A stretch of 64,000 nucleotides of DNA from Vibrio sinensis (lineage in GTDB: Bacteria; Pseudomonadota; Gammaproteobacteria; Enterobacterales; Vibrionaceae). The stretch covers positions 134,861 through 198,860 of the forward strand of contig NZ_QVMU01000007.1 in the NCBI RefSeq assembly GCF_003605645.1, read 5' to 3'. Numbering within the stretch: the stretch's first letter is position 1; each line of letters opens with the position of its first letter. The notes beneath the pieces are model-generated. The model did not search any database, was not told the origin of the DNA, and worked only from the letters and a program-made list of their open reading frames with translations. Below, piece after piece: positions 9,860 through 20,469 of the stretch. The position numbers were made by a program, and so were the translations under genes.

Positions 9860-12484
9860 ATGCTTTATCAATCTCCGATGACTTTCTCCGATGAGCAACT
9901 TTCAATCAGTGAGCTTAAATCACAGCTGGAACTATTCGCTCAACACCAAAAACAGGAATTCCTGAACCACCACCCTATTAACGACCTCATTTTAGGACGT
10001 GCTGATTACATGGATTTACTGCTCAATCGTTTGTGGCAACAATTCGGTCTATCAGAACTTCCAAACATCAGTTTAGTAGCCGTTGGTGGTTATGGTCGAG
10101 GTGAACTTCATCCGTTATCAGACATTGATATTCTGATTGTCTCGCGACATAAATTGCCTGATGCACTCGCCACCAAAGTCAGTGCTTTTATCACTTTGCT
10201 TTGGGATCTTCGTTTAGAAATCGGTCACGCGGTTCGAACCGTGAATGAATGTGCTGAAATCGGTCAAAATGATTTAACAGTAGCCACTAACCTTCAAGAA
10301 GCACGTTTGCTTTGCGGCTGTGAAGAAACATTTCATCAATTAAAGTTAGTGATCCACTCAGAGTCTTTTTGGCCCAGCGATGTGTTCTACAAAGCTAAAG
10401 TACAGGAACAACGTACTCGACATGCTCGCTACCACGACACGACCTACAATTTAGAACCTGATATTAAGTCTACCCCGGGAGGGCTACGAGACATTCACAC
10501 ACTTGGTTGGATAGCTCGACGTCACTTTGGTGCGACATCATTGTTTGAAATGAGCCGCTATGGCTTCTTAACCGACGCGGAATATCGCGAATTGGTTGAT
10601 TGCCAAGATTTCCTTTGGCGGGTACGTTTCGCATTACATATCGAACTACGACGTTATGACAATCGATTAACGTTTGCTCATCAAGCTCAAGTCGCTGAAC
10701 ACTTAGGTTTTGTTGGTGAGGGTAATCGTGGTGTTGAAATGATGATGAAAGAGTTCTACCGCACACTACGTCGTGTAGCTGAACTCAACAAAATGCTGCT
10801 CAAACTATTCGACCAAGCCATTCTCAATAATGGTATCGAATACGTAACAGAAATTCTGAGTAATGATTTTCAACGCAGTGGTCCATTGATTGAAGCAAGA
10901 AAGCCAGCGTTATTCCAAGCTCGACCAGAAACGATTTTAGATATGTTTATCCATATCGCCAACGATTCAACCATTGAGGGGGTGGCACCGCCAACACTTC
11001 GTCAATTGAGAACCGCACGTCGCCGTTTAAATCGTTTTCTTCATACGATTCCAGCCGCCCGTGAAAAATTTTTAACTTTATGTCGTCACCCTAATGCCCT
11101 ACACAAAGCATTCAGCTTGATGCACAAGTTGGGGGTGCTCGCCGCCTACTTACCACAGTGGCATCAAATTGTCGGTCAAATGCAGTTTGACCTATTCCAT
11201 GCTTATACCGTGGATGAACATAGTGTTCGCTTGCTAAAACACATTAATACGTTCAGCTATGCAAAAAACCATGAAAAGCACCCAATTTGCTGTGAGGTTT
11301 ATCCTCGTATTCAGAAAAAAGAACTGCTGATCCTTGCGGCTATTTTCCACGATATAGGCAAAGGACGTGGCGGAGATCACTCAGTTATTGGTGCAGAAGA
11401 AGCGTATGCTTTCTGTCTTGAGCATGGTTTATCTAAACCCGAAGCCAAACTTGTCTCTTGGTTAGTACGTAACCATCTATTGATGTCTGTCACTGCACAA
11501 CGTCGTGATATTTATGATCCGGAAGTGATTACTGAATTTGCGAAACAGGTGCGAGATGAAGAGTACCTAGAGTATTTAGTTTGCCTAACGGTTGCAGATA
11601 TTTGTGCGACCAACCCGGAGCTATGGAACAGTTGGAAACGCACGCTATTAGCCGAGCTCTTTTATTCAACTCAAAGAGCCTTACGTCGAGGGCTTGAAAA
11701 CCCGGTAGATGTTCGTGAACGTATTCGTCACAATCAACAAATGGCCTCTGCGCTATTGAGGAAAGAAGGCTTCGTTAGTCGCGAGATAGACACACTATGG
11801 CAACGCTTTAAAGCAGATTACTTCTTGCGCCACACTCACTATCAAATTGCTTGGCATGGTTCTCAACTGCTCAAACATGATGATCCAACAAAACCATTAG
11901 TTTTGATATCGAAAAATGCAACGCGTGGGGGGACAGAAGTCTTTGTCTACTGTCAGGATAGAAAAGCGGTTTTTGCGACCGTGGTGGCTGAATTGGATCG
12001 ACGCAACTTCACAGTTCATGACGCCCAAGTCATGACCAGTAAAGACGGGTACGTTCTTGATACTTTCATGGTGCTTGATCATCATGGCCAAGTGATTGAC
12101 GCCAACAACCATAAAGCGATCGTCAAACACTTAATACATGTTCTAGAAGATGGTCGTCCAACCAAAATTCGAACTCGACGCACTCCTCGTAACTTGCAGC
12201 ATTTTCATGTCAAAACCAAAGTGGATTTTCTGCCAACCAAAAGTAAAAAGAGAACGCTCATGGAGTTTGTTGCTCTCGATACGCCTGGCTTACTAGCGAC
12301 AGTTGGTGCAACATTCTCAGAACTGGATATTAATCTTCATGCTGCGAAGATCACGACTATTGGAGAGCGAGCGGAAGATTTATTCATACTCACCGCTGAA
12401 AATGGCGGCAAACTAAGTGAAGAAGAAGAAATACAGCTCAAGGAGAATTTGATAAACAATGTGGCTAAATTAGCTCCAAATTAA
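9860..12484 (+). CDS. glnD: Bifunctional uridylyltransferase/uridylyl-removing enzyme GlnD
   Basis: Senses glutamine and adds or removes UMP on the PII proteins, controlling nitrogen assimilation. The protein has 874 residues. Domains in order are an N-terminal nucleotidyltransferase with VGGYGRGELHPLSDIDILI (about residues 74-92), a helical linker, an HD domain with AAIFHDIGKGRGGDHS (about 493-508), and two C-terminal ACT domains, each starting with a VFVYCQD-like or MEFVALDTPG segment. The start at 9860 is the first ATG with conserved-looking sequence; MTFSDEQ six codons later is possible. The map-glnD neighbourhood is common in gamma-proteobacteria. Confidence 0.96.
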   Translation: MLYQSPMTFSDEQLSISELKSQLELFAQHQKQEFLNHHPINDLILGRADYMDLLLNRLWQQFGLSELPNISLVAVGGYGRGELHPLSDIDILIVSRHKLPDALATKVSAFITLLWDLRLEIGHAVRTVNECAEIGQNDLTVATNLQEARLLCGCEETFHQLKLVIHSESFWPSDVFYKAKVQEQRTRHARYHDTTYNLEPDIKSTPGGLRDIHTLGWIARRHFGATSLFEMSRYGFLTDAEYRELVDCQDFLWRVRFALHIELRRYDNRLTFAHQAQVAEHLGFVGEGNRGVEMMMKEFYRTLRRVAELNKMLLKLFDQAILNNGIEYVTEILSNDFQRSGPLIEARKPALFQARPETILDMFIHIANDSTIEGVAPPTLRQLRTARRRLNRFLHTIPAAREKFLTLCRHPNALHKAFSLMHKLGVLAAYLPQWHQIVGQMQFDLFHAYTVDEHSVRLLKHINTFSYAKNHEKHPICCEVYPRIQKKELLILAAIFHDIGKGRGGDHSVIGAEEAYAFCLEHGLSKPEAKLVSWLVRNHLLMSVTAQRRDIYDPEVITEFAKQVRDEEYLEYLVCLTVADICATNPELWNSWKRTLLAELFYSTQRALRRGLENPVDVRERIRHNQQMASALLRKEGFVSREIDTLWQRFKADYFLRHTHYQIAWHGSQLLKHDDPTKPLVLISKNATRGGTEVFVYCQDRKAVFATVVAELDRRNFTVHDAQVMTSKDGYVLDTFMVLDHHGQVIDANNHKAIVKHLIHVLEDGRPTKIRTRRTPRNLQHFHVKTKVDFLPTKSKKRTLMEFVALDTPGLLATVGATFSELDINLHAAKITTIGERAEDLFILTAENGGKLSEEEEIQLKENLINNVAKLAPN

Positions 12485-12612
12485 AGATGGAAAATCTAAG
12501 CGGGATCTCCACCACAACTACATCTTCTGCTTAAAAGATCATCTACCGTACATACGCTTAGGCTGCTACAGTTGTTCATGTTAACAATATCATAACTAAC
12601 GAGAGGTAGCCT

Positions 12613-12996
12613 ATGTTCCCTAACCTGATTGGTTTAGGCATTCAAGATCCAAAGCTGATTGAACGCTATTCACTCCGACAGGAAGCACTTAAGGATGTAT
12701 TGAAAATCTACTTTCGCAAACAAAAAGGCGAACTGTTTGCAAAAAGTGTGAAATTTAAATTTCCACGCCAAGTGAAGAATGTACTGATTGATAGTGGCAG
12801 CCATAAATACAAAGAAGTCACAGAAATCAACCGAAGCTTAACGATGATCATCGATGAGCTAAATAAAATCACTAAGCCAGTACCCAGTCCAGATGCGGAT
12901 GTTAAACAAAAAATCCTCTCTGATTTGCGCCATTTAGAGAAAGTGGTCTCAAGTAAAATAGCCGAAATTGAATCTGATTTAGAAAAACTGAAATAA
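12613..12996 (+). CDS. yaeH: YaeH-type protein (UPF0325/DUF3461)
   Basis: Small conserved protein of unknown function, 127 residues. It matches the E. coli YaeH pattern along its length, notably the N-terminal [39 protein letters not shown] and a charged C-terminal helix ([19 protein letters not shown]). No signal peptide or membrane segment is visible, so a cytoplasmic location is likely. A clear Shine-Dalgarno (GAGAGGTAG) precedes the ATG. It follows glnD after 128 bp, as in E. coli where yaeH is in the same neighbourhood. The function cannot be given. Confidence 0.9.
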   Translation: MFPNLIGLGIQDPKLIERYSLRQEALKDVLKIYFRKQKGELFAKSVKFKFPRQVKNVLIDSGSHKYKEVTEINRSLTMIIDELNKITKPVPSPDADVKQKILSDLRHLEKVVSSKIAEIESDLEKLK

Positions 12997-13010
12997 CGTC
13001 CAGTCGATCT

Positions 13011-13041
13011 AAAAAGGGTTCCATTACGGAACCCTTTTTTT
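13011..13041. terminator. Bidirectional terminator between yaeH and pgpA
   Basis: An AAAAAGGGTTCC / GGAACCCTTTTTT inverted repeat with a short loop lies between two convergent genes; the A and T flanks allow termination on both strands. Confidence 0.85.
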
Positions 13042-13546
13042 AAACTAACCAGCCTGCATATTTTCCGACAAAATAAAGCACAATACCCGCCATTGCTCCG
13101 GCGACCATATCATCAATCATAATCCCGAAACCACCATGAACACGTTTATCTAACCAACTAATTGGCCATGGTTTAATCATGTCAAAGAAACGAAAAAGCA
13201 CAAACCCTGTCAGCAACCATTTCCACTCAGTCGCTGGGATTTTCAACATGGGTACAACCAACATCGTAATCCAAAAACCAACGAATTCATCCCATACGAT
13301 CGATCCATGATCATGAACTTTCATATCATCTGAGGTCACTTGGCAGATTTTTACACCAATGATACCGGCAATGACTATCGCAACGACATAAAGAGATAAA
13401 GGTAATTGAACGAGCAACAGGTAAAGAGGGATCGCTGCAAGAGTCCCCATCGTACCCGGTACAATTGGAGATAAACCGCTACCAAATCCTGTCGCCAGCA
13501 AATGCCATGGATTTTTCATTGAAAGTAGAGAAATAGGATTCGTCAT
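13040..13546 (-). CDS. pgpA: Phosphatidylglycerophosphatase A
   Basis: Dephosphorylates phosphatidylglycerophosphate to phosphatidylglycerol at the inner membrane. The protein has 168 residues with about four hydrophobic segments. The family signatures are present: GSGLSPIVPGTMGTL near the N terminus, the acidic IVWDEFVGFW motif, and GFGIMIDDMVAG near the C terminus. It follows thiL by 18 bp, giving the conserved nusB-thiL-pgpA order. Confidence 0.95.
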   Translation of the reverse strand: MTNPISLLSMKNPWHLLATGFGSGLSPIVPGTMGTLAAIPLYLLLVQLPLSLYVVAIVIAGIIGVKICQVTSDDMKVHDHGSIVWDEFVGFWITMLVVPMLKIPATEWKWLLTGFVLFRFFDMIKPWPISWLDKRVHGGFGIMIDDMVAGAMAGIVLYFVGKYAGWLV

Positions 13547-13564
13547 AATTCAGTTTTCCTCTCA

Positions 13565-14533
13565 TCAAGCTTTAAAATGATCGTAACCACTCAGGTCCCA
13601 ATCAAGTAATGTGCCTCGTTGATGCAGTTCGAAGTGGCCTTGAGGGCGAATTTGTCCAATACATGTCACTTTCGTATTGCTATGCGCTAATGCACTATCT
13701 ATTGAACCTTTATTGTGCTCTGGCACAGTAAAACAGAGTTCATACTCTTCTCCACTCGTCAGGGCATATTGCTGTGCTAATTCAACATCACCTACGAATT
13801 GTAATAACTCATTCGAGATAGGCAATAGACTTACATCAATACTTGCTCCGACTTGTGAGCGTTTAAGTATATGAGCCAAATCAGAAATAAGACCATCTGA
13901 GATATCAATGGCCGAAGACGCAAGCTCCAATAATGCACAACCCGCGAGTACTCGCGGTGTAGAAAGATAGTGGCGCTCTTCAAGCACATCGGAATATGGT
14001 TTATTTTTTAGTGTCGGATTCAAAATAATATCCAGACCTGCTTTGCTATCACCCAGCATTCCGGTTACGTATATCCAATCTCCAACCTTAGCTCCATCTC
14101 TACGCAACGCTTTATCTTCTGGCACAAAGCCTTGCACTGTTAACGTCAAGCTCAATGGACCTTTTGTGGTATCACCACCAATCAATTGAATACCAAAATA
14201 GTCGGCTAACGAAAAGAAAGAATCACAGAAAGGCTTTAACCATGCTTCATCAGGCTCAGGCATTGTTAGCGCTAAGGAAACCCACGCAGGAGTCGCCCCC
14301 ATAGCTGCGAGGTCGCTAATATTAGAAGCCAACGCTTTATGTGCAACCCATGCTGGGTTTGCATCGACAAGGAAATGAGTGCCTGCTACTAATGTGTCAG
14401 TACTGATGGCAATAGAAACATTTTGAGGGGGACGTACAATGGCGCAATCATCTCCAGCACTTAGCAAGACATCCTTGCGTAACTGTTGACGATTAACGAA
14501 GTATTTTTCGATTAAATTAAATTCACCCGACAT
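13565..14533 (-). CDS. thiL: Thiamine-monophosphate kinase
   Basis: Last step of thiamine diphosphate synthesis: ATP-dependent phosphorylation of thiamine phosphate. The start at 14533 (MSGEFNLIEKYF) matches the family N terminus and gives 322 residues; an upstream in-frame TTG two codons earlier is less likely. Visible motifs include LSAGDDCAI, the metal-binding ISTDTLVAGTHF, NISDLAAMGATP and the C-terminal AIDISDGLISDL. It lies between nusB and pgpA in the same direction. Confidence 0.95.
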   Translation of the reverse strand: MSGEFNLIEKYFVNRQQLRKDVLLSAGDDCAIVRPPQNVSIAISTDTLVAGTHFLVDANPAWVAHKALASNISDLAAMGATPAWVSLALTMPEPDEAWLKPFCDSFFSLADYFGIQLIGGDTTKGPLSLTLTVQGFVPEDKALRRDGAKVGDWIYVTGMLGDSKAGLDIILNPTLKNKPYSDVLEERHYLSTPRVLAGCALLELASSAIDISDGLISDLAHILKRSQVGASIDVSLLPISNELLQFVGDVELAQQYALTSGEEYELCFTVPEHNKGSIDSALAHSNTKVTCIGQIRPQGHFELHQRGTLLDWDLSGYDHFKA

Positions 14534-14598
14534 ATCCAACGCTCAGATATAATATGAAAAAGGCCAGCGATTAGCTGACCTTTTTAAATAGTAAACAG

Positions 14599-15066
14599 TT
14601 ACTTCTTGCGAACGTGAGGTGCAGCTTTATCAAGCACACCATTAACGAACTTATGACTATCTTCAGCAGCGAATACTTTTGCAAGCTCAATTGCTTCGTT
14701 GATAACCACTTTATAAGGTACGTCTTCACGACGAGTCATTTCGTACATAGCAAGACGAAGTAACGCCAACTCCATCATATCCAGATCTTGCATTGGACGC
14801 GATGTGTATGGACGAATTTTGCAGTCTAGCTCTATGTGACTTAGCACAACACCTGTTAGTAGGTCACGGAAGTATGCGACGTCAGTGTCTGGTGCAGAAA
14901 GTGCAGGTTCAGAGCTGTGGTGCTCTTCCTCATCATACTTACCACCAGATAAAAACTGCTCTTCAATTGTGGCAACATTTTCTTTGGTAATTTGCCAAGA
15001 GTAGATCGCTTGTAAAGCGAATCGACGTGCATTACGACGTGCGGCTGGTTTCACACTGGCCCCCAT
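14599..15066 (-). CDS. nusB: Transcription antitermination factor NusB
   Basis: Binds boxA RNA together with S10 (NusE) and promotes antitermination in rRNA operons. The protein has 155 all-helical residues. The arginine-rich N-terminal segment [17 protein letters not shown] and the C-terminal [25 protein letters not shown] are characteristic. Its ATG overlaps the ribH stop by 1 bp (TAATG), implying coupling. SuhB, near the right end of the window, is a known partner of the Nus complex, although the two genes are not linked. Confidence 0.96.
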   Translation of the reverse strand: MGASVKPAARRNARRFALQAIYSWQITKENVATIEEQFLSGGKYDEEEHHSSEPALSAPDTDVAYFRDLLTGVVLSHIELDCKIRPYTSRPMQDLDMMELALLRLAMYEMTRREDVPYKVVINEAIELAKVFAAEDSHKFVNGVLDKAAPHVRKK

Positions 15067-15536
15067 TAGGAATCGATTTCAGAAAGAACGTTAATCATCT
15101 CAAGTGCGCTCAGTGCAGCCTCTGCACCTTTATTACCAGCCTTGGTTCCTGCGCGCTCAATTGCTTGATCAATAGTATCAACAGTTAGAACACCGAATGC
15201 GACTGGAAGACTAAACTCCATAGACACTTGTGCCAAACCTTTGTTGCATTCACTGCAAACATAGTCAAAATGTGGTGTACCGCCACGGATAACGGTGCCT
15301 AGCGATACGATAGCATCGTATTTGCCCGTTTTTGCTACACGTTGAGCAACAAGCGGTAATTCAACTGCACCAGGGCAACGAACTACAGTAATGTTGTCTT
15401 CGCTAACTTGTCCATGACGCTTTAAAGTATCGATTGCACCAGACAATAGACTTTCGTTAATAAAACTATTAAAACGAGAAATAACGATAGCAATTTTTGC
15501 ATTTGGCGCTGGGAAGCCACCCTCGATCACTTTCAT
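15066..15536 (-). CDS. ribH: 6,7-dimethyl-8-ribityllumazine synthase
   Basis: Penultimate step of riboflavin synthesis; the enzyme assembles into hollow capsid-like shells in many bacteria. The start at 15536 ([19 protein letters not shown]) is supported by an AGGAAGG Shine-Dalgarno and gives 156 residues, the same as E. coli. Key motifs are ISRFNSFI, the [11 protein letters not shown] loop, [14 protein letters not shown] and [17 protein letters not shown]. It lies between ribBX and nusB. Some annotations call this gene ribE. Confidence 0.95.
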   Translation of the reverse strand: MKVIEGGFPAPNAKIAIVISRFNSFINESLLSGAIDTLKRHGQVSEDNITVVRCPGAVELPLVAQRVAKTGKYDAIVSLGTVIRGGTPHFDYVCSECNKGLAQVSMEFSLPVAFGVLTVDTIDQAIERAGTKAGNKGAEAALSALEMINVLSEIDS

Positions 15537-15684
15537 AAGCCTTCCTTTAACTATATTCATCAAGTGAGAATCGCCGGATTCTAGCACAAAACTGTGAGCA
15601 ATATCTAATAGAGATTTAGCTCTGAAACAAAAGAGCAAGACATCTGCGACATCCTACTCCAAAACTAATAGAGAACTGAGTCGT

Positions 15685-16794
15685 TTACTCGCAAACGTAC
15701 TCAACTACATTCAAACCAAAACCACCTAAAGCATGGTATTTCTTGTCGCTTGACGACAACAAACGCATATCATGGATGCCTAAGTCAGCTAAGATTTGGG
15801 AGCCTACTCCCACACGACGCGAAGTACCCTGCTTCTTCGCCATCGTTGGCGCTTGACCTTTATCTTGAGCTTCGAATGTTTTAACTCGGTGAATCAACAA
15901 GTCTGCTGATTCTTCGTTACCTAAAACAACCAGTACACCACCTTCTGAACCAATGCGCTTCATCGCTTTCTCAAGTGTCCAGCTTCGCTCTGCGTTGCGG
16001 TCACTACGCAATAAGTCGGTGAACGTATCGTGTAGGTGTACACGTACTAATGGTGCAACACCATCAGCACTCGCTTTGCACAATGCATAATGCACTTGGT
16101 TATCGATAGTGTCGCGATAAGTCACAAGATTAAACTCGCCAAACTCTGTTGGTAGCTTGCATTCAGCAACACGCTCAATCGTTGTTTCAGTGTTATTACG
16201 ATATTCAATTAAATCCGCAATAGTACCTAATTTTAGGCCATGTTTTTCTGCGAAAATTTCAAGATCTGGACGACGAGCCATTGTGCCATCGTCATTCAAA
16301 ATTTCCACGATAACAGATGCTGGCTCTAAGCCTGCAAGACGGGCCAAATCACAACCTGCTTCAGTATGACCAGCACGAGTTAGAACACCACCCTCTTGGG
16401 CCGCTAGAGGGAAGATATGACCTGGTTGAACCAAATCAGCTGCAACCGCATTTTTTGCAACCGCTGCTTCGACTGTGCGAGAACGATCCGCTGCCGAAAT
16501 CCCAGTCGTTACGCCTTCTGCCGCTTCAATTGAAACCGTAAAGTTCGTAGTGTACTGAGCATTATTATCTTGCACCATTGGCGGTAAACCAAGATTTTGG
16601 CATCGCTCGCGAGTCATAGTTAGACAAATAAGACCGCGACCGAAAGTTGCCATAAAATTAATCGCTTCTGGCGTCACATGCTCTGCAGCCATGATCAAAT
16701 CGCCTTCATTCTCACGATCTTCGTCATCCATTAGGATAACCATTTTTCCCAAACGGATATCTTCGATTATTTCTTGCGGCGTACTAATCGGCAT
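15685..16794 (-). CDS. ribBX: RibBX: DHBP synthase fused to a degenerate GTP cyclohydrolase II-like domain
   Basis: The N-terminal half (about residues 1-200) is a complete 3,4-dihydroxy-2-butanone 4-phosphate synthase: the acidic loop [17 protein letters not shown] and the [13 protein letters not shown] motif are intact. The C-terminal half resembles RibA, but the zinc cysteines of true GTP cyclohydrolase II (C...CxC after HSE) are missing; the corresponding stretch reads [14 protein letters not shown]. This fits the RibBX hybrid described in proteobacteria rather than bifunctional RibBA. The total is 369 residues. The GTP cyclohydrolase step must come from a separate ribA outside this window. 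No FMN riboswitch was seen upstream. Confidence 0.9.
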   Translation of the reverse strand: MPISTPQEIIEDIRLGKMVILMDDEDRENEGDLIMAAEHVTPEAINFMATFGRGLICLTMTRERCQNLGLPPMVQDNNAQYTTNFTVSIEAAEGVTTGISAADRSRTVEAAVAKNAVAADLVQPGHIFPLAAQEGGVLTRAGHTEAGCDLARLAGLEPASVIVEILNDDGTMARRPDLEIFAEKHGLKLGTIADLIEYRNNTETTIERVAECKLPTEFGEFNLVTYRDTIDNQVHYALCKASADGVAPLVRVHLHDTFTDLLRSDRNAERSWTLEKAMKRIGSEGGVLVVLGNEESADLLIHRVKTFEAQDKGQAPTMAKKQGTSRRVGVGSQILADLGIHDMRLLSSSDKKYHALGGFGLNVVEYVCE

Positions 16795-16847
16795 ATTTAT
16801 TCTTCCTATTATTAGCGTTCTACTGGGTTCTATCGCAATGCTATCGG

Positions 16848-17501
16848 CTAAGCGAAACCATTTTGCTGTAGGAACTCCATTGTAATTCGAGACTCTGTAG
16901 ATGGTTCTTGGCGGCTAACCAGTAAACGTTCCATATAGCGAGCTAGCACATCCACTTCTAAATTTACTTTACGTCCGACATGGAAACTCGTAATCGTAGT
17001 TTCTTCCCCTGTGTGAGGAACAATCGTCAGTTTAAATTCATTTTTACGTAATGCATTAACCGTTAAACTAATACCATCAACGGTTATAGAGCCTTTTTCT
17101 GCAACGTATTTATTTAGCTCTTCTGGCATTGCGACCCAAAATTCAATCGCACGCCCCACCATATTACGCTCGACAATCTCTCCAACGCCATCAACATGTC
17201 CTGAAACAATATGACCGCCAAAACGAGTAGTCGGTAACATAGCTTTTTCTAAATTAACTTTGTCGCCTGCTTGGTAGTTGGTAAAACCTGTTTTGTTTAG
17301 TGTTTCAACCGACAAATCAGCGGTGTAGCTGGTGTCGTTCATTTGAACAACAGTTAGACATACACCATTCGTTGCAATGCTATCACCAAGCTTTACATCC
17401 GACATATCTAACTTACCAGCAGAGACAGTCACACTGATGTCTTCGCCTTTAGGTGTAATGGCCGTAAGCGTACCAACGGCTTCAACAATTCCAGTAAACA
17501 T
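16848..17501 (-). CDS. ribE: Riboflavin synthase, alpha subunit
   Basis: Dismutates two 6,7-dimethyl-8-ribityllumazine molecules to riboflavin. The protein has 217 residues made of two homologous lumazine-binding barrels. The first starts [12 protein letters not shown] and contains [11 protein letters not shown]; the second contains [14 protein letters not shown] and [11 protein letters not shown]. It overlaps nothing but starts 3 bp after the ribD stop, so co-translation with ribD is likely. Called ribC in E. coli nomenclature. Confidence 0.95.
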   Translation of the reverse strand: MFTGIVEAVGTLTAITPKGEDISVTVSAGKLDMSDVKLGDSIATNGVCLTVVQMNDTSYTADLSVETLNKTGFTNYQAGDKVNLEKAMLPTTRFGGHIVSGHVDGVGEIVERNMVGRAIEFWVAMPEELNKYVAEKGSITVDGISLTVNALRKNEFKLTIVPHTGEETTITSFHVGRKVNLEVDVLARYMERLLVSRQEPSTESRITMEFLQQNGFA

Positions 17502-17503
17502 GA

Positions 17504-18610
17504 TTAACGTTCTTTTTTTATTGGTAACGCTGTAATTCGGATATCTTTTCCAACCATCGTTACTTCTTTAATATCTAAATCCAAAGCTTGCGACATGTGC
17601 TCTAAGCCCAGTACACCAAACAACCCTCGTCCGTCGCTACCCATCACTTTAGGCGCAAGATACAATATCAGCTCATCAACCAAATCTTGTTGAATCAGGC
17701 TACTCGCTAAAGTTGCTCCAGCTTCGACCCATACATGATTGATGTTGTGCTCATTGACTAATGTGGACAATGTAGAACGCAAGTCAATCTGCTCTGGTGT
17801 CTCTAAACTCAATGCCACATTACCTTGAGGTGAGACTTGAAGTATATCGCCACCACACTGGTAAATCTTAAGGTCAGAAGAAAGCTTAGACTGCCGATCT
17901 AAAATCACTCTTACTGGCTGACGAAGTTGATCTTGAGCATAAACCTCTTGAACAGAAGAGGGTAAATCCGACCAACGAACATTCAATGAAGCATTATCTT
18001 CTATCACCGTTTTACTGGTCGATAAGATAGCACCTGACTGTGCTCGAAAATGCTGTACATCTTTACGTGCACAAGAAGAAGTAATCCACTGACTATGTCC
18101 ATTAGCTAAGGCCGTCTGTCCATCAAGGCTTGCTGCCATTTTCAACTGAACATAAGGCATTCCTGTTTTCATTCGCTTAATGAAAGCAGGGTTTAAAGAC
18201 TCTGAATCAACTTCAAGTAGCCCTACTTCAACCGTAATCCCCGCTTCTCGTAGCATTTGAATGCCACGACCAGCCACTTGAGGATTCGGATCTTGCATCG
18301 CGCAAATCACTTTCGCGACTTTGGCATTAATTAAGCCTTCAGCACAAGGTGGTGTCCGCCCATAATGCGAGCAAGGCTCTAATGTGACATAGGCCGTCGC
18401 ACCTTCTGCTTTCTTACCCGCCATACGAAGTGCATGAACTTCTGCATGGGGCTCTCCTGCTCGATAATGAAATCCTTCACCAACAATCTCACCATTACGC
18501 ACGATAACACAACCTACATTTGGATTAGGTGCGGTGGTATAAATGCCTTTTTTTGCGAGCAAGATAGCCCGTGACATCATTTGATAATCTAAAGCAGAAA
18601 AAATACTCAT
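17504..18610 (-). CDS. ribD: Bifunctional riboflavin deaminase/reductase RibD
   Basis: Performs deamination and then side-chain reduction of the early pyrimidine intermediate in riboflavin synthesis. The N-terminal zinc deaminase motifs HAEVHAL and EPCSHYGRTPPC are intact. The C-terminal DHFR-like reductase domain begins near VQLKMAASLDGQTAL and continues with WITSSCARKDVQHFRA. The protein has 368 residues. It lies 12 bp after nrdR and just before ribE, the usual gamma-proteobacterial nrdR-ribD arrangement. Confidence 0.95.
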   Translation of the reverse strand: MSIFSALDYQMMSRAILLAKKGIYTTAPNPNVGCVIVRNGEIVGEGFHYRAGEPHAEVHALRMAGKKAEGATAYVTLEPCSHYGRTPPCAEGLINAKVAKVICAMQDPNPQVAGRGIQMLREAGITVEVGLLEVDSESLNPAFIKRMKTGMPYVQLKMAASLDGQTALANGHSQWITSSCARKDVQHFRAQSGAILSTSKTVIEDNASLNVRWSDLPSSVQEVYAQDQLRQPVRVILDRQSKLSSDLKIYQCGGDILQVSPQGNVALSLETPEQIDLRSTLSTLVNEHNINHVWVEAGATLASSLIQQDLVDELILYLAPKVMGSDGRGLFGVLGLEHMSQALDLDIKEVTMVGKDIRITALPIKKER

Positions 18611-18622
18611 ACAGGTACCAAT

Positions 18623-19072
18623 TTAATCTTCTAACTTGGCGATCTCTTCGCCAAATTCGCGAATATCTTCAAAGCTACGATAAACAGACGCAAAACGAAT
18701 ATAAGCCACTTTATCGAGCTCTTTTAGCTGGTCCATGACTAGGTTTCCAATCATGTCACTCGGTACTTCGCGTTCGCCTGTTGCTCGAAGTTGAGACTTA
18801 ATCATACTGATCGCAAGCTCTACGGCATCAGCACTCACTGGGCGTTTTTCTAGCGCTCGCATCAAACCACCGACCATTTTATCTTCGTTAAATGGTTCAC
18901 GGTTACCGTTTGATTTAATGACACGCGGCATGACAAGCTCTGCCGATTCAAATGTAGTAAAACGTTCACTACAAGCTAGACACTGTCGGCGACGACGGAC
19001 TTGATGACCGTCTGCAACCAAACGAGAATCGATCACTTTCGTATCGTTCTCTGAACAAAAAGGACAATGCAT
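18623..19072 (-). CDS. nrdR: Ribonucleotide reductase regulator NrdR
   Basis: Transcriptional repressor of ribonucleotide reductase genes, which senses ATP/dATP. The protein has 149 residues. The N-terminal zinc ribbon has four cysteines (MHCPFC...[13 protein letters not shown]) and is followed by an ATP-cone domain ([24 protein letters not shown]). It heads the riboflavin cluster. No NrdR box was identified near it in this window. Confidence 0.96.
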   Translation of the reverse strand: MHCPFCSENDTKVIDSRLVADGHQVRRRRQCLACSERFTTFESAELVMPRVIKSNGNREPFNEDKMVGGLMRALEKRPVSADAVELAISMIKSQLRATGEREVPSDMIGNLVMDQLKELDKVAYIRFASVYRSFEDIREFGEEIAKLED

Positions 19073-19127
19073 ATCACCTCCAAGTAATTAGCATCAGTGT
19101 AACGGAATTACTCTTGTTAAGAAAAGC

Positions 19128-19152
19128 AAAAGGGACCACTAAGGCCCCTTTT
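19128..19152 (-). terminator. Terminator after proA
   Basis: An AAAGGGaCC / GGcCCCTTT imperfect hairpin is followed by a U-rich stretch on the minus strand, about 50 bp past the proA stop. Confidence 0.65.
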
Positions 19153-19201
19153 CATTAAACTTTGACGGCTTTTACCGTTCAAACAAGTAAATTTGTAACG
19201 A

Positions 19202-20452
19202 TTAGCTACGTGATAAATAGTTAGCTTTACCAACCCATTTATAACTGGTTAGTTCTTCTAAGCCCATTGGGCCACGTGCATGCAATTTCTGAGTCGAAAC
19301 CGCAACCTCAGCACCAAGACCAAATTGAGCACCATCGGTAAAACGTGTTGATGCATTCACATACACTGCTGCCGAACCCACAGAGTTAATAAACAGTTCT
19401 GCATTTTCTAGGCTATTAGTCATGATGGCATCAGAGTGACTGGCATTGTGTACTCGCATATGGTCGATAGCTTCTTTTACATCCGCAACGACTTTTACAC
19501 CTAAGGTATAGCTTAGCCACTCAGTATCAAAATCACCCTCAACCGCATCACGACTGCCGGCAACGTCACCAATAATCGCTTTAGTTTTTGGCTCAACCAC
19601 TAAGGTTGCTTTGTCTTTTAGACCGGCCACCAGCATCGCTAAAAATGCATTAGCGACATTTTCATGAACCAATAGCGTATCCAAAGAATTACATGCTGAC
19701 GGACGCTGCACTTTTGCATTCTCAACCACAGCCAACGATTTTTCCAAATCTGCACTTTCATCGATGAAGATATGGCTGATACCAAAGCCACCAATAATCA
19801 CTGGGATGGTGCTGTTCTCTTTACACATTTTATGCAAGCTAGCGCCACCACGAGGAATAATCATATCGACGTAATCATCAAGCTTAAGTAGCTCTGAAAC
19901 GAGTTCGCGATCTGGCTTTTCAATGTACTGCACTGATGCCGCTGGTAATTGCGCTTTTTCCAATGCTGATTGAATGACCTTAACGAGTTCCATGTTAGAG
20001 AAAAACGTCTCTTTACCACCACGTAAAATACTGGCGTTACCCGTTTTTAAACACAGAGCAGCGATATCAATCGTAACATTTGGACGAGCTTCATAAATCA
20101 CACCGACAACACCAAGAGGTACGCGACGACGTGAAAGCGACATTCCATTTTCAAGAACTTTACTGTCGATCTCACTTCCTACTGGATCGTTCAAGCTAAT
20201 GACGTTACGGACATCACTCGCGATCCCAGCTAAACGCGCTTCATTTAAAAGTAAACGGTCAAGCAATGCTTCAGTCACACCCGCTGCGCGAGCTTGTTCA
20301 AGATCTTTTGCATTTGCAGCCAAAATATTGGCTGAGTTGGCTTCTAGTTCATCGGCAATGATTGCTAGCGCTTTGTTTTTTTGTGCCGTTGATGCTGTTG
20401 CCAGAATGAAAGCTGCATCTTTTGCAGCTTTACCCATATTCGTTAAACTCAC
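19202..20452 (-). CDS. proA: Gamma-glutamyl phosphate reductase
   Basis: NADPH-dependent reduction of gamma-glutamyl phosphate to glutamate-5-semialdehyde in proline synthesis. The protein has 416 residues. The ALDH-like fold shows [18 protein letters not shown], the active-site cysteine region [15 protein letters not shown] and the C-terminal [22 protein letters not shown]. It lies 17 bp after proB, giving a proBA operon. Confidence 0.96.
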   Translation of the reverse strand: MSLTNMGKAAKDAAFILATASTAQKNKALAIIADELEANSANILAANAKDLEQARAAGVTEALLDRLLLNEARLAGIASDVRNVISLNDPVGSEIDSKVLENGMSLSRRRVPLGVVGVIYEARPNVTIDIAALCLKTGNASILRGGKETFFSNMELVKVIQSALEKAQLPAASVQYIEKPDRELVSELLKLDDYVDMIIPRGGASLHKMCKENSTIPVIIGGFGISHIFIDESADLEKSLAVVENAKVQRPSACNSLDTLLVHENVANAFLAMLVAGLKDKATLVVEPKTKAIIGDVAGSRDAVEGDFDTEWLSYTLGVKVVADVKEAIDHMRVHNASHSDAIMTNSLENAELFINSVGSAAVYVNASTRFTDGAQFGLGAEVAVSTQKLHARGPMGLEELTSYKWVGKANYLSRS

Positions 20453-20469
20453 GTCAATTCCCTCTATAA

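Noticed and set aside
16795..16847. FMN riboswitch before ribBX
   Set aside because: The gap from ribE is only 53 bp and contains none of the conserved RFN element blocks.
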